In this document: in pieces, positions 27,114-33,695 of the stretch | How positions within the stretch are numbered: the stretch's first letter is position 1 | How the letters are laid out: every line of letters starts with the position of its first letter | Assembly (NCBI GenBank): GCA_947631835.1 | Contig: CANRMW010000002.1 | Coordinates: forward strand, 1-44,482 | Direction: 5' to 3' | Origin: an uncultured Clostridia bacterium | Lineage (GTDB): Bacteria > Bacillota > Clostridia > Oscillospirales > Acutalibacteraceae | Length of the DNA stretch: 44,482 nt | Program-made: the position numbers and the translations under genes | Notes under the pieces: generated by a model | Database searches by the model: none | Seen by the model: only the letters and a program-made list of their open reading frames with translations | What the model was told of the DNA's origin: nothing

Positions 27114-28043
27114 ATGTGGTTTTTATTTTCGCTGATCGCGATCCTCTGCTGGGGCGGGAGCGATTTCTTCTCGAAGCTCGGCGCCGACCCGAAGGATAAG
27201 TTCAGCCATGTGCGCATGGTGACGGTCGTGGGCGTCGTGATGGGCCTGCACGCGGTCTTCACCATGATCTATGAGTATGCGGTGAACGGCACGGTGTACG
27301 ACCCGATGAGCTTCATCACCTACCTGCCGGTGGCTTTCCTTTATATTCTGGCGATGGTACTCGGCTACGCCGGGCTGCGGTACATCGAGCTTTCCGTCTC
27401 CTCGCCGATCTGCAACTCCTCCGGCGCGGTCGCGGTGCTGCTCTGCGCGGTGTTTCTGCACCAGACGATGGAGGTCCCGCAGATGGTCGCCGTCGCGCTC
27501 ATCATCCTCGGCATCTTCCTGCTCTCCATTGCGGAAAAGCGCGGGGAGGACCGCGAGCGCTATTACCGGGGCGAGGTCGTGGACCGGAAATATCAGGTGG
27601 GCTTCATCGCGTTCCTGCTGCCCGTGCTCTACTGCATCATCGACGGCCTCGGCACCTTCGCCGATACCTTCGTCCTCGAGAACATGGAGGCGATCTACGG
27701 GGAAAGCGCGGAGTTTCAGGCCAACACCTCTTACGAGCTGATGTTCCTGCTCTGTGCCGCGGCCGCGTTCGTCTATCTGACCGTGATCCGCCGCGAGAAG
27801 TTCCTCGTCAAAAAGCAGGGGGAGAAGGCGCTCGGCGCGCTTTGCGAGACGGCCGGACAGTTCTTCTACATCTACGCCATCGCCGACAACGCCATCGTCG
27901 CCGCGCCGATGATCTCCAGCTATTGCGTCTTCTCCGCGATCCTCGCGCGCATCTTCATGAAGGAAAAGCTCACGAAGCTCCAATATGTCTTTGTCGCCGC
28001 CGTCGTTGCCGGTATCGTGATCCTCGGCATTTACGACGCGTGA
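27114..28043 (+). CDS. EamA/DMT-superfamily membrane transporter
   Basis: 309 residues; GGAGG seven bases before the ATG. Ten predicted transmembrane helices in two halves, each an EamA repeat (first half M-W-F-L-F-S-L-I-A-I-L-C-W-G-G-S; second half begins about residue 160). Drug/metabolite transporter fold; substrate unknown. Last of the run from typA, closed by the terminator at 28115. Confidence 0.85.
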   Translation: MWFLFSLIAILCWGGSDFFSKLGADPKDKFSHVRMVTVVGVVMGLHAVFTMIYEYAVNGTVYDPMSFITYLPVAFLYILAMVLGYAGLRYIELSVSSPICNSSGAVAVLLCAVFLHQTMEVPQMVAVALIILGIFLLSIAEKRGEDRERYYRGEVVDRKYQVGFIAFLLPVLYCIIDGLGTFADTFVLENMEAIYGESAEFQANTSYELMFLLCAAAAFVYLTVIRREKFLVKKQGEKALGALCETAGQFFYIYAIADNAIVAAPMISSYCVFSAILARIFMKEKLTKLQYVFVAAVVAGIVILGIYDA

Positions 28044-28114
28044 CGTTCCCTTCCAAAAGCCGCCGGGCAGGATTTCACCGGCGGCGTCCCCAAAACGGGT
28101 CTTCGGAAAACGAA

Positions 28115-28143
28115 AAAGAGGCTGCCTTGCGGGCGGCCTCTTT
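28115..28143. terminator. Bidirectional terminator
   Basis: AAAGAGGC(t)GCC / GGC(g)GCCTCTTT hairpin between the convergent EamA gene and the C39-like peptidase gene. Confidence 0.8.
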
Positions 28144-28183
28144 CCGTTTGAGTCTTTTTCGAAGTTTCCTTTTTCGGTTCGTT

Positions 28184-28939
28184 TCAGTGGACTGGCTCCA
28201 ACACGACGGCCTGCCGGAACAGCGCGTCGTAGGAGATCTCTACCTGCTCCTTCGGGTAACGGACGGCAGTGCCCGCGAGGGGATCGTTGAAGAGATAGCC
28301 GGTCCGGTCACAGCCGATGAGCAGCGCGCAGTGCATGGGATAGACCCATGTTCTCTTCTCTCCCGTTGCCTCCACCGTCCAGCTCGTGGTCTCCCGGGGC
28401 GCTTCCATCCCGATGGTGATCCACACGATCGCCGGCGCCCCGCTGCCGACGGTCTCGCGGGCGAGCGTCTCGAGGTCCTTTCCGCGGACCGCCTTTGCGC
28501 GGTATCCGCTGCCCTCGATGTAAGCGGAGAGCGCGGGCGCGAGCGCCGTGGAGTAGCAGCCCCAGCCGTCTTCGCTGCGCGGATCCCCGAGGAACGCCTC
28601 CCACATATCGCCGCCGACCCAAACGCCGTCCTCCTCATGCGGGACGTCCTCCTTTGGAAGATACGATTCCACGAACGTTTCCGTGTCGAACGGAATGCCG
28701 AAGAAATCGCAGAGCATCGCCGCGCTGACGGCCTCGCAGCCCGTGGGGTAATCCGGGAGCTGGGAACGGCTTTGGACGGACAGGGACGGCGCGGGGGAAG
28801 CCTCGCCGCCCGCGGGGTCCTTCGGGAGCGGTTCCGGATCCGTGGCCCGACAGAGGAGCGCCGCAGAGACCGCCGCAGCGGCGGACAGTGCCAAGAGCTT
28901 TAGGAATCTTTTGCGCTTTTTCCGCTTCGGACGCTTCAT
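28184..28939 (-). CDS. Secreted/membrane-anchored C39-like cysteine peptidase, copy 1
   Basis: 251 residues. Lys/Arg-rich start, one N-terminal transmembrane segment (about 13-30) as signal anchor, Pro-rich linker, then a papain-like C39_2 domain: S-Q-L-P-D-Y-P-T-G-C-E-A-V-S-A-A-M with oxyanion Gln and nucleophile Cys, catalytic His in Y-P-M-H-C-A-L-L-I-G and Asn-Asp in F-N-D-P. About 60% identical by eye to the next gene in its catalytic domain. It acts outside the membrane; the substrate is unknown. Confidence 0.82.
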   Translation of the reverse strand: MKRPKRKKRKRFLKLLALSAAAAVSAALLCRATDPEPLPKDPAGGEASPAPSLSVQSRSQLPDYPTGCEAVSAAMLCDFFGIPFDTETFVESYLPKEDVPHEEDGVWVGGDMWEAFLGDPRSEDGWGCYSTALAPALSAYIEGSGYRAKAVRGKDLETLARETVGSGAPAIVWITIGMEAPRETTSWTVEATGEKRTWVYPMHCALLIGCDRTGYLFNDPLAGTAVRYPKEQVEISYDALFRQAVVLEPVH

Positions 28940-29091
28940 GGCGATCTCTCCTTCCGGTCCCGTTTATGGAGACGACGGCGTCCGGGTGAAACATTACAGC
29001 CGCGTTCCGTGTTTTTCTCCACGGTTTCAGTGTATCACGTTCTTTTCGAAAAGTCCGCAGGAAACCGAAAAAGTTCTGCAAAAGAAACGCA

Positions 29092-29121
29092 AAAAAATCG
29101 GGAGGCCAAACCCTCCCGATC
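29092..29121 (-). terminator. Terminator of peptidase copy 2
   Basis: ATCGGGAGG / CCTCCCGAT with T7 on the reverse strand. Confidence 0.85.
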
Positions 29122-29144
29122 TCTCTTTCGTCTTTCATGCGTTT

Positions 29145-29975
29145 TCAGTCCGCCGGGACGAGCCGCAACGCCTGCTTGCTCAAGGCGGCGTAAGCGTCTT
29201 CCGTATCCTTTTTGGGATAGGAGACGGTCTCCCCCTCCATGGGGTCGTTGAAAAAGTAGCTTTCCCGATCATACCCCACGAGCAGCAGACAGTGCATGGG
29301 GTAGATCCACGCGCGCGTTTCGTTCGTCCCGCGCACCGTCCAAACATGACGGACGGTCCCCTCCTGCATGCCGAGCGTGCCCCAGATCAGGACCGGTTCT
29401 CCGTGATCGAGCGTTTTCTGGACGATCTCCGAAAGCTCTCTCCCGACGACCGCCTCCGCGCGGTACCCGCTGCCTTCGATGTACGCGGAGAGCGCGGGCG
29501 CGAGCGCCGTGGAATAGCAGCCCCAGCCGTCCTCCCTGCGGGGGTCGCCGAGGAACGCCTCCCACATATCGCCGCCGACCAAAGCGCCGCCTTCCTCGTG
29601 CGGGGTCTCCTCCATGGGCAGGAAGGCTGAGACGAAGTCCGCGAGATCGAGCGGGACATTGAAGAAATCGCAGAGCATCGCCGCACTGACGGCTTCGCAG
29701 CCCGTGGGGTAATCCGGGAGCTGCGAGCGGCACGGCGCGTTCAGCAGCACCGCGTCTCCCCGCTCCGTGTAAACGGCGTCCTCCGCCGTTTCGGGGGCCG
29801 CGCTTTTCGGCGCGGGGGTTTCGGTTTTGGCGGCCGCCGGTTCGGCGGCGCGCGTTTCGGGATTTGCGCGGCGGGAAAAGGCGGGGCCGAGGAGCGATAC
29901 AAGGAGCACGGCGCAGAGAAGGACCGCGCCCGCCGCGCAGACGGTCCCCCGGCGCAGATCACCGCTGAACTTCAT
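29145..29975 (-). CDS. Secreted/membrane-anchored C39-like cysteine peptidase, copy 2
   Basis: 276 residues, paralogue of the gene at 28184. N-terminal TM segment (about 8-28), Ala/Pro/Thr-rich linker, then C39_2 domain with S-Q-L-P-D-Y-P-T-G-C-E-A-V-S-A-A-M, G-G-D-M-W-E-A-F-L-G-D-P-R, Y-P-M-H-C-L-L-L-V-G and F-F-N-D-P-M. All catalytic residues kept, while linkers differ, so it is an old duplication maintained by selection. The promoter was not found; separate terminators suggest independent transcripts. Confidence 0.82.
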   Translation of the reverse strand: MKFSGDLRRGTVCAAGAVLLCAVLLVSLLGPAFSRRANPETRAAEPAAAKTETPAPKSAAPETAEDAVYTERGDAVLLNAPCRSQLPDYPTGCEAVSAAMLCDFFNVPLDLADFVSAFLPMEETPHEEGGALVGGDMWEAFLGDPRREDGWGCYSTALAPALSAYIEGSGYRAEAVVGRELSEIVQKTLDHGEPVLIWGTLGMQEGTVRHVWTVRGTNETRAWIYPMHCLLLVGYDRESYFFNDPMEGETVSYPKKDTEDAYAALSKQALRLVPAD

Positions 29976-30068
29976 TCCGTCGTCACCTCCCGCGTTTCTT
30001 CCCTTTTCATTATACGCACCTTTTCCGCAAAAGTCGATACGCTTTGGAAAAGTTCGTCAAATTTTCAC

Positions 30069-30097
30069 TTTACATTGGCGGGAACGCGTTGTATAAT
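30069..30097 (+). promoter_or_regulatory. Promoter of the zinc-ribbon membrane protein gene
   Basis: TTTACA, 17 bp, TATAAT, 65 bp before the start codon. Confidence 0.8.
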
Positions 30098-30161
30098 GCA
30101 GATAAGAAATAAGGGATGGACGCGGGGAAGCCCCGCGCACTTTGGAAAGGAAGCGTGATTT

Positions 30162-30674
30162 ATGGCATTTTGTAAGAATTGCGGCGCACAGATCCCGGAG
30201 GGCGGCGCCTTCTGCCCGTCCTGCGGCGCACCCGTCGGCGCGCCCCAGCCGCCCCAGCAGCAGCCCCCGCAGCCGCAGGGCGTTCCGTATCCGGGCGGGT
30301 ATCCGCCCGTGCAGCAGGTCCCGCAGAGGAAAAAGGATTTCACGGCGGACTTTGACGCGCAGGATATTTCGGAGAACAAGGTGGTCGCCATGGCGGCGTA
30401 CATCCTCGGCGTGCTCGGCGTCATCGTCGCGCTGCTCGGGGCGCGGGACTCCAAATACGCCGCGTTCCACGCGCGTCAGGCGTTGAAGCTCGAGATCCTC
30501 TCCTCGCTCCTGGTGGTCGTCGGGCTCTTCCTCGTCTGGACGATCGCAGTCCCGGCCGTCGCAGCGATCTGCGAGGTCATCCTCTTTGTCGTGCGCGTCA
30601 TCTGCTTCGTGCAGGTGTGCATGGGCAAGGCAAAGGAAGCGCCGCTTGTCGGCGAGCTTCCCTTCCTGCGCTGA
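30162..30674 (+). CDS. Zinc-ribbon plus DUF4870-like membrane protein
   Basis: 170 residues. N-terminal zinc ribbon (F-C-K-N-C-G-A-Q-I-P-E-G-G-A-F-C-P-S-C-G), Pro/Gln-rich linker, then three hydrophobic helices with R-D-S-K-Y-A-A-F-H-A-R-Q-A as in DUF4870 proteins. Function unknown; membrane protein with cytosolic ribbon. Monocistronic: promoter 30069, terminator 30694. Confidence 0.8.
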   Translation: MAFCKNCGAQIPEGGAFCPSCGAPVGAPQPPQQQPPQPQGVPYPGGYPPVQQVPQRKKDFTADFDAQDISENKVVAMAAYILGVLGVIVALLGARDSKYAAFHARQALKLEILSSLLVVVGLFLVWTIAVPAVAAICEVILFVVRVICFVQVCMGKAKEAPLVGELPFLR

Positions 30675-30693
30675 ATTGTGTTTTGTTGAAAGA

Positions 30694-30737
30694 TCCCCGT
30701 CTCCCGGGCGCGCGGCGCGCCGGAGGACGGGGTTTTT
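30694..30737 (+). terminator. Terminator of the zinc-ribbon protein gene
   Basis: CCCCGTC / GACGGGG outer stem with a very GC-rich inner stem and T5. Confidence 0.85.
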
Positions 30738-30749
30738 CTGTGCCGTGTC

Positions 30750-31331
30750 TCACGCGAAAAGGAAAAAGACCGCGTCCAGCACGCCAAGGTGCTCGAGCAG
30801 GATCTTCACGCCGATGAGGATCAGGACGACGCCCCCGAGCAGCTCCGCGCCCGACTTGTACTTTGCCCCGAACGCGTGCCCGATGCGGATGCCGACCGCC
30901 GAAAGCGCGCAGGTGACGACGCCGATGAACGTGACCGCCGGGAGGATCTGAACGCGGAGGAAAGCGAAGGTCACGCCCACGGCGAGCGCGTCGATGGAGG
31001 TGGCGACGGCGAGCGGCAGCATCGCGCGGGGGGAAAAGGAGTCGTCGAGGGAATCCGCCTCGCCGCGCGACTCGCGGATCATGGAGAGGCCGATCAGCGT
31101 GAGGAGCGCGAAGGCGATCCAGTGGTCGAACTCCTGGATCAGCGATTGGAACTGCACGCCGAGGAAAAAGCCGAGCAGGGGCATCAACGCCTGAAAGCCC
31201 CCGAAATACAGCCCGACGCAAACCGCATGTTTTGTTTTCAGCTCCCGCACGGAGAGCCCTTTGCAGACCGAAACGGCGAAGGCGTCCATCGAAAGACCCA
31301 CCGCCAGAATGAAAAGTTCCCAGAGGCTCAA
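30750..31331 (-). CDS. mntP: Manganese efflux pump MntP
   Basis: 193 residues, six transmembrane helices in two DUF204 repeats. First repeat: G-L-S-M-D-A-F-A-V-S; second: A-T-S-I-D-A-L-A-V-G, with the acidic membrane Asp residues that bind Mn2+. Exports manganese. A yybP-ykoY manganese riboswitch is often found upstream, but none was recognised in the 100 bp before the start. Confidence 0.9.
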   Translation of the reverse strand: MSLWELFILAVGLSMDAFAVSVCKGLSVRELKTKHAVCVGLYFGGFQALMPLLGFFLGVQFQSLIQEFDHWIAFALLTLIGLSMIRESRGEADSLDDSFSPRAMLPLAVATSIDALAVGVTFAFLRVQILPAVTFIGVVTCALSAVGIRIGHAFGAKYKSGAELLGGVVLILIGVKILLEHLGVLDAVFFLFA

Positions 31332-31428
31332 AATCGTTTCCCACCTTCATTTGCGCAGAAAAAGGACGCCCCGAAGCGGCGCGAACGCCCTCCCGGAATC
31401 CTATGCGCCTTGCGGCGACGCTATGCCG

Positions 31429-31848
31429 TCACAGCGCCATGACGAGCGTCCCCGCGAGCAGCAGCGCGGAGCCGACGAGCGACTTCGCGGTAAATTCCTC
31501 GTGGAGGAAAATGAACGCCAGCACGAGCGTCAGCACGCCGCTCATCTTGTCGATCGGCGCGACCTTCGAGACTTCGCCGATCTGCAGCGCGTGGTAGTAG
31601 CAGAGCCACGACGCGCCGGTGGCAAGGCCGGAGAGGATCAGGAAGATCCAGCTTTTCCGGCTGATCTGTGAAATGCCGTGCTGCCCGTTTGTGAGGAAGA
31701 CCATGCCCCACGCGAGCGCCAGCACCACGCAGGTGCGGATCGCCGTCGCGAGATTCGAGCCGACGCCCTCGATGCCGACCTTCGCGAGGATCGAAGTCAG
31801 CGCCGCGAAGACCGCGGAAAGCACCGCAAATACAGCCCACATACCCAT
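31429..31848 (-). CDS. Small EamA-family membrane protein (half-size)
   Basis: 139 residues from the ATG at 31848 (31842 is an alternative); four to five transmembrane helices, one EamA repeat (F-A-A-L-T-S-I-L-A-K-V-G, A-L-Q-I-G-E-V-S-K-V-A-P-I-D). Half-size DMT proteins act as dimers. Promoter on the reverse strand at 31898. The last host gene before the prophage. Confidence 0.85.
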   Translation of the reverse strand: MGMWAVFAVLSAVFAALTSILAKVGIEGVGSNLATAIRTCVVLALAWGMVFLTNGQHGISQISRKSWIFLILSGLATGASWLCYYHALQIGEVSKVAPIDKMSGVLTLVLAFIFLHEEFTAKSLVGSALLLAGTLVMAL

Positions 31849-31897
31849 CGCCCTTTCCCTTTCGAGCGGAAGCGGATCCGCTCGCAGTACGTTTTTT

Positions 31898-31926
31898 ATT
31901 ATAGCGCGGCGCAGGCGCATTGTCAA
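31898..31926 (-). promoter_or_regulatory. Promoter of the small EamA gene
   Basis: Perfect TTGACA, 17 bp, TATAAT on the reverse strand. Last host-like feature before the composition change. Confidence 0.85.
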
Positions 31927-31939
31927 CGGGAGGGCGGCG

Positions 31940-32110
31940 GACGAAAAAGCCGTTTTTCTGGAAGTTTTACAAGTTTATCATCTCCTGAGACATACCACAG
32001 CATATAGTGATTTGAGCCGATAATACATCCGTATGTTGTGGAAACACGAACGGCCATGTTGATTTACTAAAAATTTACTAAAAACGAAATAGAGCCACAA
32101 GGCAGTATGT
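31940..32110. other. Host/prophage boundary zone, probable left attachment region
   Basis: GC content falls abruptly here from about 65% and gene style changes to phage. No tRNA is nearby, and the attachment core cannot be fixed because the right end of the element is outside the window. The tandem 11-bp repeats at 32063 look like integrase arm sites, favouring an attL. Confidence 0.4.
32063..32084. repeat. Tandem 11-bp direct repeats (possible integrase arm-type sites)
   Basis: TTTACTAAAAA twice, back to back and in helical register. Confidence 0.55.
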
Positions 32111-32143
32111 AAAGGGGCGAGGATGAAATTCCACGCCCCTTTT
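32111..32143. terminator. Intrinsic terminator in the boundary zone
   Basis: AAAGGGGCG / CGCCCCTTTT stem; works best on the forward strand. No gene precedes it directly, so it may end transcription arriving at the attachment site. Confidence 0.65.
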
Positions 32144-32237
32144 ACCATATATTACTACCGAAATTCTCGAACACAAAAGTGGCAAACGTCAGCGTCCACA
32201 TCCAATGAAAATTTTTCTAGCTTTATCTGTCGAAGTG

Positions 32238-32246
32238 TGATATAAT
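32238..32246 (+). promoter_or_regulatory. Extended -10 promoter of the Fst-like toxin RNA
   Basis: TGATATAAT; the -35 region is weak. Expected start about 32253, giving a leader of 44 nt. Confidence 0.65.
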
Positions 32247-32294
32247 ACCATTGTGCCGCGTGCTCCTTCCTGTGTTATGGGAGGGAGGTGAATC

Positions 32295-32319
32295 CTATGG
32301 AAGGTGTGCTAACGTTCGT
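32295..32319. repeat. Direct repeat DR-a over the toxin start codon
   Basis: 25 bp beginning CTATGGAAGG and ending ACGTTCGT, including the ATG. 22 of 25 positions match DR-b at 32441-32465. In par/Fst loci this is where the antisense RNA pairs to block translation. Confidence 0.8.
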
Positions 32320-32383
32320 GCTTTCTATTGCGGCAGGTGTAATCGTACATATCATCTGCAAGTGGCTGGATAGAAAGAGGTAG
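32297..32383 (+). CDS. Fst-like type I toxin peptide (28 aa)
   Basis: Start ATG at 32297 behind GAGGGAGGTG. The peptide has a short polar start, one hydrophobic helix (residues 4-21) and the positively charged tail K-W-L-D-R-K-R. The W-L-D-x-x motif after a membrane helix is a hallmark of Fst-family toxins from par loci; the conserved Pro in their helix is absent. Such peptides insert in the inner leaflet and disturb the membrane. Layout around it (direct repeats, shared terminator, antisense promoter) supports a type I toxin-antitoxin locus. Too short for usual gene calling. Confidence 0.72.
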   Translation: MEGVLTFVLSIAAGVIVHIICKWLDRKR

Positions 32384-32401
32384 GCGGCACCAGCCCAAAT
32401 G

Positions 32402-32433
32402 AAAACCCCCAGAGTCGCACCTCTGGGGGTTTT
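32402..32433. terminator. Shared bidirectional terminator of the Fst-like locus
   Basis: Symmetrical 13-bp stem AAAACCCCCAGAG / CTCTGGGGGTTTT with a 6-nt loop, between the convergent toxin mRNA and antisense RNA. Confidence 0.9.
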
Positions 32434-32440
32434 CGCTGCC

Positions 32441-32465
32441 CTATGGAAGGCATGCTTACGTTCGT
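32441..32465. repeat. Direct repeat DR-b in the antisense RNA
   Basis: Second copy of the 25-bp repeat (22/25 identical to DR-a), located inside the antisense RNA rather than at a start codon. Confidence 0.8.
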
Positions 32466-32473
32466 CTGATATT

Positions 32474-32502
32474 ATTATACTCGTCTTGCTTGGCTTTGTC
32501 AA
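32474..32502 (-). promoter_or_regulatory. Promoter of the Fst-like antisense RNA
   Basis: Reverse strand TTGACA, 17 bp, TATAAT: a perfect consensus, stronger than the toxin promoter, as expected for an antitoxin RNA. Confidence 0.85.
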
Positions 32503-32539
32503 GCATTTTTTGTTGGAGAATTTTGTACGGTAGAAGTCA

Positions 32540-32692
32540 TCACAAACTCCCATAGTACACACCCATAGCTTCCTTGGAAATCACCGCCAACGACCACGCT
32601 TGACTATAATAGCACAGCTTTTGTAGCTTCCACGTACTCATGCTTCCGAGCTGGTGTAAAACATACCGGGCGACGTTGAAGATGGTGGCCAC
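32540..32692 (-). pseudogene. Truncated Panacea (SocA-like/DUF4065) domain gene
   Basis: GTG at 32692 follows AAGGAG by 9 bp, just after the Pth2-like gene. The 50-residue product opens with the signature of Panacea antitoxins (V-A-R-Y-V-L, M-S-T-W-K-L-Q-K-L-C-Y-Y-S-Q-A-W-S-L-A) and then breaks off; the expected P-L-F-x-E-x-x-E-A-W-x-x-G-P-V half is missing and 13 unrelated residues lead to a stop. Full-length relatives are about 150 residues. Panacea proteins are antitoxins or proteolysis adaptors. The break lies next to the Fst-like antisense promoter, so a deletion probably joined the two. Confidence 0.75.
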
Positions 32693-32711
32693 GCTTTACC
32701 ACTCCTTCATT

Positions 32712-33122
32712 TTACACATACAAATGGAACTTCTTGCTGATGGCATGAGCCTGTTCGTCCGGTAACGGGCAGAACCACATACCCGTCAGCGTAGTCCCGT
32801 CTTCCTCTTCCGGCTCAAGCTCCGTCAAACACTTGTCGTATATCAACCCGTAATGCTCTCCTTCTATAAGGCCGAGCTCTTCGGCGATTGCCTTCGCCTT
32901 GAGAAGATGGTTCTTGTTTCTGGCCTCACACACTGTCTTGGTGAAGATGCCGCAAACGTACTGCTCAAAAATATCTTTTGGAATCGTGACTTGCACTTCA
33001 TAGGCGTTTCCATCCTCCGAGAGGCTGTATTGCTCACGAAGTCTTCTCGTCCAGTATGCCTCTGCACAGTGACAAGTTTGTGCCAGCAGCTTTCCCACAG
33101 ACATGTGCAAGTCCTTTCTCAT
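32712..33122 (-). CDS. Peptidyl-tRNA hydrolase Pth2-like protein
   Basis: 136 residues. The Pth2 fold motif opens the protein: M-R-K-D-L-H-M-S-V-G-K-L-L-A-Q-T-C-H, with the functional Lys of G-K-L-x-A-Q. Further marks are I-Y-D-K-C-L-T-E-L (the D-A-G-R-T-Q-I position, Asp and Thr kept) and G-T-T-L-T-G-M-W-F-C-P-L (G-T-x-T-x-x-x-x-G-P strand). Pth2 enzymes free tRNA from stalled peptidyl-tRNA and are normal in archaea and eukaryotes; some phages and bacteria carry them. The start keeps the R-K-D-L motif; ribosome site is weak. Downstream and possibly coupled is the truncated Panacea gene. Confidence 0.78.
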   Translation of the reverse strand: MRKDLHMSVGKLLAQTCHCAEAYWTRRLREQYSLSEDGNAYEVQVTIPKDIFEQYVCGIFTKTVCEARNKNHLLKAKAIAEELGLIEGEHYGLIYDKCLTELEPEEEDGTTLTGMWFCPLPDEQAHAISKKFHLYV

Positions 33123-33171
33123 AATAAACAGTCTTCGTATAGAACTTCTCTCCTTTCTCTTATACTCAATC

Positions 33172-33200
33172 TTGACAAAACTTATCGAATCCTGTATAAT
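33172..33200 (+). promoter_or_regulatory. Promoter of the second small-toxin RNA
   Basis: Perfect TTGACA, 17 bp, TATAAT. Leader of about 160 nt before the 28-residue frame, with hairpin potential (GAGTC/GACTC at about 33219-33250). Confidence 0.85.
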
Positions 33201-33366
33201 ATAGCTGTGGAACCCACTGTCGGTGTCGAGTCCTGTGTTCGTTTTCGACTCAGCACTTGACAGCCAACGGTTAAAAAGACGGTTGCCCCGTATCCCGCGA
33301 GAGCGGAAAGGGGGTGATATGTATAGCCTCGGGGAAATTTATTTCTCATGGAGGTGGATACATAGA

Positions 33367-33453
33367 ATGCTTGAATTTATTGAATGCTTTTGTAGCGTTG
33401 CTGGACTGATTCTTTCGGTCTACTTGGCCTACAAAGCCAATAAAGAGAAGTGA
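33367..33453 (+). CDS. Second small hydrophobic peptide, type I toxin candidate (28 aa)
   Basis: ATG at 33367 with GGAGGTGG 10 bp upstream; an ATG at 33319 with AAAGGGGGTGAT would make a 44-residue version. The 28-residue form has an acidic start (M-L-E-F-I-E), one hydrophobic helix (residues 7-22) and a basic tail K-A-N-K-E-K. It sits between a consensus forward promoter and a convergent consensus reverse promoter. Layout resembles TxpA/BsrG-type loci of Bacillus prophages, in which an antisense RNA overlaps the 3' end of the toxin mRNA. The peptide itself is not recognised as a family. Confidence 0.6.
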   Translation: MLEFIECFCSVAGLILSVYLAYKANKEK

Positions 33454-33591
33454 GCCGTCTGTTACCGGCAGACGGCTCACCATGTGTTGAGGGATTCGTC
33501 CCTCGGCCATGGGTGTTAGCCTGAAGTCCAGTGGCAACCGTCCGGGTCGCCACCACGGGGAGGCATCTGTTACCAGCGGATGTCTCCTTGT
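33440..33591 (-). ncRNA. Antisense RNA overlapping the 3' end of the second toxin mRNA
   Basis: Predicted transcript of about 150 nt from the reverse promoter at 33598-33626, ending at an 11-bp hairpin TGAGCCGTCTG/CAGACGGCTCA (33451-33479) followed by CTTCTCTTTATT. It covers the toxin 3' UTR up to the stop codon. Segment 33533-33542 of the toxin mRNA is also a perfect complement of its own leader at 33278-33287, so the antisense RNA would compete with a 5'-3' closure of the mRNA. Confidence 0.6.
33451..33479 (-). terminator. Terminator hairpin of the second antisense RNA
   Basis: 11-bp perfect stem with loop TTACCGG; on the reverse strand followed by a U-rich CTTCTCTTTATT. Confidence 0.6.
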
Positions 33592-33600
33592 GCTTTTATT
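33559..33600 (+). terminator. Terminator of the second toxin mRNA
   Basis: GGAGGCATCTG / CGGATGTCTCC (two G-U pairs) followed by TTGTGCTTTTATT. Its loop region CTGTTACCAGC echoes CTGTTACCGGC of the hairpin at 33451. Confidence 0.6.
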
Positions 33601-33626
33601 ATACATCATCGAATCTGGTTTGTCAA
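33598..33626 (-). promoter_or_regulatory. Promoter of the second antisense RNA
   Basis: Reverse strand TTGACA, 17 bp, TATAAT: perfect consensus. Confidence 0.85.
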
Positions 33627-33695
33627 CAGATTTTCAGTCAGTAGCAGTATATGTAATAGGAGAGAGCCGCCTGCCGCAACAGACAGCTCTCTTTT

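Larger units (their letters stand above)
32402..32467 (-). ncRNA. Antisense RNA (RNA II-like) of the Fst-like locus
   Basis: Predicted reverse-strand transcript of about 66 nt from the promoter at 32474-32502 to the shared terminator. Its 5' part is the complement of DR-b, so it can pair with DR-a on the toxin mRNA across the start codon, and its 3' part is complementary to the toxin terminator loop. Size and layout match RNA II of par_pAD1. Confidence 0.72.

Noticed and set aside
31332-31428. yybP-ykoY manganese riboswitch before mntP
   Set aside because: I looked for the conserved core in the leader and found only the terminator-like hairpin of the preceding gene.
32275-32562. Reverse-strand frame of 95 codons across the Fst-like locus
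   Set aside because: It crosses the perfect antisense promoter and the shared terminator, and overlaps the Panacea fragment in a different frame.
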